Assembly: GCA_963732345.1 (NCBI GenBank)
Contig: CAVSZI010000017.1
Coordinates: forward strand, 361,310 to 425,309
DNA: 64,000 nt
Source: Bog-532 sp963732345
GTDB taxonomy: Bacteria; Actinomycetota; Actinomycetes; Streptosporangiales; Streptosporangiaceae
Reading direction: 5' to 3'
The notes beneath the pieces are model-generated. The model searched no databases and was not told the DNA's origin. It saw only the letters and a program-made list of their open reading frames with translations. This document shows positions 61,214 to 64,000 of this stretch, piece by piece. The stretch's first letter is position 1, and the number at the start of each line of letters is the position of its first letter. A program made the translations under genes and the position numbers.

Positions 61214-64000
61214 TTATCCCACCTTCATGTGCTTGATCGGAGGATCTGTCAGCACCCCTTGGCCGTCAGCGATAAAGCAGCAAAGCCAAAAGGGTTTGCG
61301 GAATGCCTTCGGAACGTTGACTGTGAACGCGGTCTGGCTGCCCGCTGAGACGTCGACGGGCTCACGCGCCAGTTCGCGGCCGTCACCGGGATGCGCCGGG
61401 CGGGCGATGCCCGCCTTGCCCACAGCCACGATCGTGACCCGGTGCCGCCCCGCGGGCGTGCTCAGCCGTATCTCGCAGTCCCGGGGCGTCATTCCGGGCA
61501 GGACGGGCTTCCAGGCGATGTCGTAGGACAGCTTGACGTCGGCGGTCGCGACCCGGATGACGCGGGGAGCGGAGAACGCTTTACCGGCCGCACTGATCTC
61601 AATCGCCCGGACCGCGACTGCCATCGGGCCGTCCTGGGCCGGGATATGGACCCACCCGTCGTCACGGGCACGCCCGCCGCGAGTGATACGGAGCGTGTCG
61701 GTGGCCTCCTTTCCCCACTTCACGTCGGCGGCGTTCGCGCGGGCCGGCCAGTCCCAGGACAGCAGCAGTTCCTGGCCGCGCCGCTCATACGAGATCGCCC
61801 CGATGGGAGCGGTAATCCCGAGGTCGGTGTGCTGCCCGACCAGGGCGACGTCACCGTTCAGCAAGAAGGGAGTGAGGAAAAAGTGCCCCCATGGCAATTC
61901 GGTGGTCAGCTCCCGGCGGTCCTCCCGGGTGGTGAGCTGCCCGCTGACCTCCTCACCGTAGGAAAACACGTCGCTGACCCGGACGCGGTCACCGTAGGAC
62001 CATGGGCAGGCGTCCCGCGCCCGCACGATCCGCACATCCGCACCCTCCGGTTGCGGCCAACTGATCCAGACCCTGGGCTCGCTCTCCTCATCGCCCGGCA
62101 GCAACTGGGCCGACAGCGAGGCCACCGGCTTGAGTTCGCGGTGCGGGATCGCCGTGACGAGCACGGATTCCGCCAGGCGTTCCTGTCCCCGCCTGTCCCG
62201 GTAGACAGCGGTGATCGCATAGCAGTGCGTGCTGCCCTGGGCAGGACCGGTCTCGGCGAACCCCGAGCCGCTGATCTCGACGGGAGCACCGTCCCGGGGC
62301 CCCCGCGGCGGGGCTCCCTCCGCCCTGCGCACGAGCACCCGGGCCGCGGGATGGGCACGCCAGGTGCACCTGACGACGTCCTTTTCCACGTCCATTACGA
62401 CATCGGTGACCGGGGGCAGGATCTCCGCCGTGCACGTCGCCGGGGAAGACCATCTCTTGCGGTTGGAACTGGCGTAGACCGCGTATCCCAGCTGCTCGCC
62501 GACCGGAGGGACGGCATCGCGGGCCGTGGTCGCGGGCCCGTCCGCGATGGGCGTGCCGTCGTTTTCGTCCGTGGGGCCGCGGCCAGCGCGCCGTACCACG
62601 CGGTACCTGATGGCTGTCTCATCGCCCGGCACTGGCTGCCACGACAGCTTCAGGCCCAGGTCGTCGGGTGTGGCACAAAGTGCCTGCGGAGGAGGCGGGG
62701 GCAAGCTGTCGGCGAAAATCGCGACGGCCGGGTCGTCGGACGCCAGGTTCCGGGCCGTGGATGCCCGGCGGGCGGCCTCGGCCATGTCACCCGCGGCCAT
62801 CGCGGCCTGAGCCGCCTTTATCAGCGACTCGACTTCTGCCTCGACCTGGGCGACAGTCGCCCGGACCGCGTCGGCTTCCTGGTCGCCGGGCGGCAGCGAG
62901 GCGGCCACCCGGCGTGCCTCGGCGAGCTGCCCCGCGGCCACCAGGCGCCGGACATCCTCCGGCCCCGTCGGCGTCGTGTTGTTTCCCTCCAGCGCCACCA
63001 AGCTGGCCGTCAGCATGCGGGCGTCTGGTTCCGCGATGCCCAGTTCGGTGAGGCTCTTGACCGTGAGCATCGGTGGCTGGCCGGCAATGCGGGTCTCCCG
63101 GACCTTGTCCACGATGTGGAACAAGGCCAGAAGACGCAGATCGGTCCCCTTGTCGGCGGCCGTGCGAAGGATCCCCAGCGCGGCCGTGGCCTTGCGGGAG
63201 CGTGCCGAGTTCGCCTCGGCCTCCACCGACTTGGCGCGCTGCTCGACGGCATGCCGGTCGATTCGCGACGGTGGCACGCCGGCGCCATCGGGCTTCGCGA
63301 AGAGCCGGACCGCCGGACCGCCGGGATTCACCAGCTGGAAGATCGTGCGGGCCCCCGCTTGCTCAAGTGCCCCGCCGAGCCGTTCGTAGCTCGATCGATC
63401 CAGCCCGCTCTGCTGCGGGAGCTCCCGCGGCGTGACGGTGGGGATTCCGGCCTTGTCCAGGGCACGCCGGATACCAGGACCGCGGAGGTTGGGATGGAGC
63501 CGCTCGAGTCCGGCGATGTCCCCGGGCAGCACGAAACCCGACGCCCCATACAGCTGTCGCACCTCCTCGACGAGCGCTGCTATCTCCTCCTCCATCGCCG
63601 CGGCCCATTCGGCAGCATGCGCCCGCCACCAAGCCGGCTCCGCCAGCTGAACACGGGGCTGGCGGAGCAGTTCGTCGTGCGCCTGCTGGAAGGCGCTGTA
63701 GACCGCGGCGACCCGGCCCGAGCGGCGTGCCCCCTTGTTCCAGAGCGCCGTGACGTCTTTCACGCGCTCGCGCAGCTGATCAGCCGTCATGTCCAGATCG
63801 ACGGCGTAGCGGGTGACGAGATCCCCCGGCAGCGCATAAGGGTCAGCGCGCAGCGGCTTGACGACGTCCCTCTCGTAGGCAGACTCGTCCAGCTTCGCGT
63901 TCAAGCGCTCACCGTGATCGCCGAGATTACCTTCTTGCGCGCCGACCTCTTCTTCGCTCAGCACGCTCACCTGCACGTCGATCGTCAGGTTCCGGCCGCT
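61214..64000 (-). CDS. Large FN3-like scaffold protein of the GTPase/GAP1 operon (5' end outside window)
   Basis: At least 928 residues: the frame is open to the right edge (reading SGRNLTIDVQVSVLSEEEVG), so the GTG at 63976 need not be the start. An N-terminal helical region (DLVTRYAVDLDMTADQLRER, VKDVTALWNKGARRSGRVAA) is followed by a helical mid-part with Ala-rich coiled segments (IKAAQAAMAAGDMAEAARRA). A run of beta-sandwich modules of fibronectin III type comes next (LKLSWQPVPGDETAIRYRVV, VRCTWRAHPAARVLVRRAEG, RVWISWPQPEGADVRIVRAR). It ends KPFWLCCFIADGQGVLTDPP. No signal peptide is visible. Likely the recognition or assembly subunit of the system. Confidence 0.75.
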   Translation of the reverse strand, partial: SGRNLTIDVQVSVLSEEEVGAQEGNLGDHGERLNAKLDESAYERDVVKPLRADPYALPGDLVTRYAVDLDMTADQLRERVKDVTALWNKGARRSGRVAAVYSAFQQAHDELLRQPRVQLAEPAWWRAHAAEWAAAMEEEIAALVEEVRQLYGASGFVLPGDIAGLERLHPNLRGPGIRRALDKAGIPTVTPRELPQQSGLDRSSYERLGGALEQAGARTIFQLVNPGGPAVRLFAKPDGAGVPPSRIDRHAVEQRAKSVEAEANSARSRKATAALGILRTAADKGTDLRLLALFHIVDKVRETRIAGQPPMLTVKSLTELGIAEPDARMLTASLVALEGNNTTPTGPEDVRRLVAAGQLAEARRVAASLPPGDQEADAVRATVAQVEAEVESLIKAAQAAMAAGDMAEAARRASTARNLASDDPAVAIFADSLPPPPPQALCATPDDLGLKLSWQPVPGDETAIRYRVVRRAGRGPTDENDGTPIADGPATTARDAVPPVGEQLGYAVYASSNRKRWSSPATCTAEILPPVTDVVMDVEKDVVRCTWRAHPAARVLVRRAEGAPPRGPRDGAPVEISGSGFAETGPAQGSTHCYAITAVYRDRRGQERLAESVLVTAIPHRELKPVASLSAQLLPGDEESEPRVWISWPQPEGADVRIVRARDACPWSYGDRVRVSDVFSYGEEVSGQLTTREDRRELTTELPWGHFFLTPFLLNGDVALVGQHTDLGITAPIGAISYERRGQELLLSWDWPARANAADVKWGKEATDTLRITRGGRARDDGWVHIPAQDGPMAVAVRAIEISAAGKAFSAPRVIRVATADVKLSYDIAWKPVLPGMTPRDCEIRLSTPAGRHRVTIVAVGKAGIARPAHPGDGRELAREPVDVSAGSQTAFTVNVPKAFRKPFWLCCFIADGQGVLTDPPIKHMKVG

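Noticed and set aside
1..64000. tRNA, rRNA, CRISPR array, insertion sequence, integrase or att site
   Set aside because: Looked for T-loop-like GGTTCGAATCC patterns, regularly spaced identical repeats, and transposase or integrase motifs; none convincing by eye. A tRNAscan/Infernal run would settle it.

Overview
The window is high-GC DNA (about 70% G+C by eye) from an actinomycete. A Streptomycetales/Streptosporangiales-type soil organism fits best. The markers are a DUF397 / XRE-DUF5753 / HATPase regulatory trio, an MMPL transporter, an LCP cell-wall ligase, alanine dehydrogenase, a MocR-type regulator, many FadD/acyl-CoA dehydrogenase genes, GTG starts, and a GTPase/GAP1 operon of the kind common in filamentous actinobacteria. 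No rRNA, tRNA, CRISPR, IS element or replication origin was recognised.

Layout. 0-5.3 kb: a lipoprotein hydrolase cut by the window edge, an SDR, and then a run of broken genes (two unrelated LysR halves, an MFS transporter without its N-terminus, a DHA2 transporter with its middle deleted) ending at an intact metallo-hydrolase. 5.5-11.7 kb: a HicA-like small protein, a GalT-like enzyme, and a catabolic run of iron alcohol dehydrogenase, ABM monooxygenase, MetX-like hydrolase and Baeyer-Villiger monooxygenase, with the monooxygenase truncated against a truncated AraC regulator. 11.8-28 kb: two acyl-CoA ligases, a secreted beta-helix protein, a MocR regulator, an MMPL transporter, GlgX, a repeat protein, ribokinase, and an acyl-CoA dehydrogenase followed by ClpC and SnoaL remnants. 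28-36.4 kb: a secreted GH26-like hydrolase, an amino-acid permease with alanine dehydrogenase (import then deamination), a cNMP-binding/thioredoxin-reductase-like protein, a thioesterase and a secreted HNH lipoprotein.

36.4-49 kb is an accessory, defence-like region. It holds a helicase C-terminal remnant, two overlapping DUF488 genes with a third small gene (markedly AT-richer than the flanks), a frameshifted coding region without an obvious start codon at 38.6-39.3 kb, a PD-(D/E)XK-like nuclease, an N-terminally damaged UvrD-type helicase, the DUF397/XRE/HATPase trio, and a HIT-PLD-SF2 helicase-DUF3427 fusion. 49-56.5 kb: a FAD-monooxygenase stub, a HigBA-like toxin-antitoxin pair, a D,D-carboxypeptidase, a FUSC-like membrane protein, an acyl-CoA dehydrogenase and an LCP protein. 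56.5-64 kb (minus strand): a translationally coupled operon of FN3-like scaffold, zinc-ribbon TRAFAC GTPase, GAP1 protein, a small protein and probably a membrane protein. It is the best candidate for a poorly described multi-gene system.

Two patterns run through the whole window. At least eight reading frames are broken by one-base changes, mostly in short G or C runs, which looks like either draft-assembly indel error or ongoing decay. At least ten genes are also physically truncated, two of the junctions sitting on short palindromes between divergent gene fragments.
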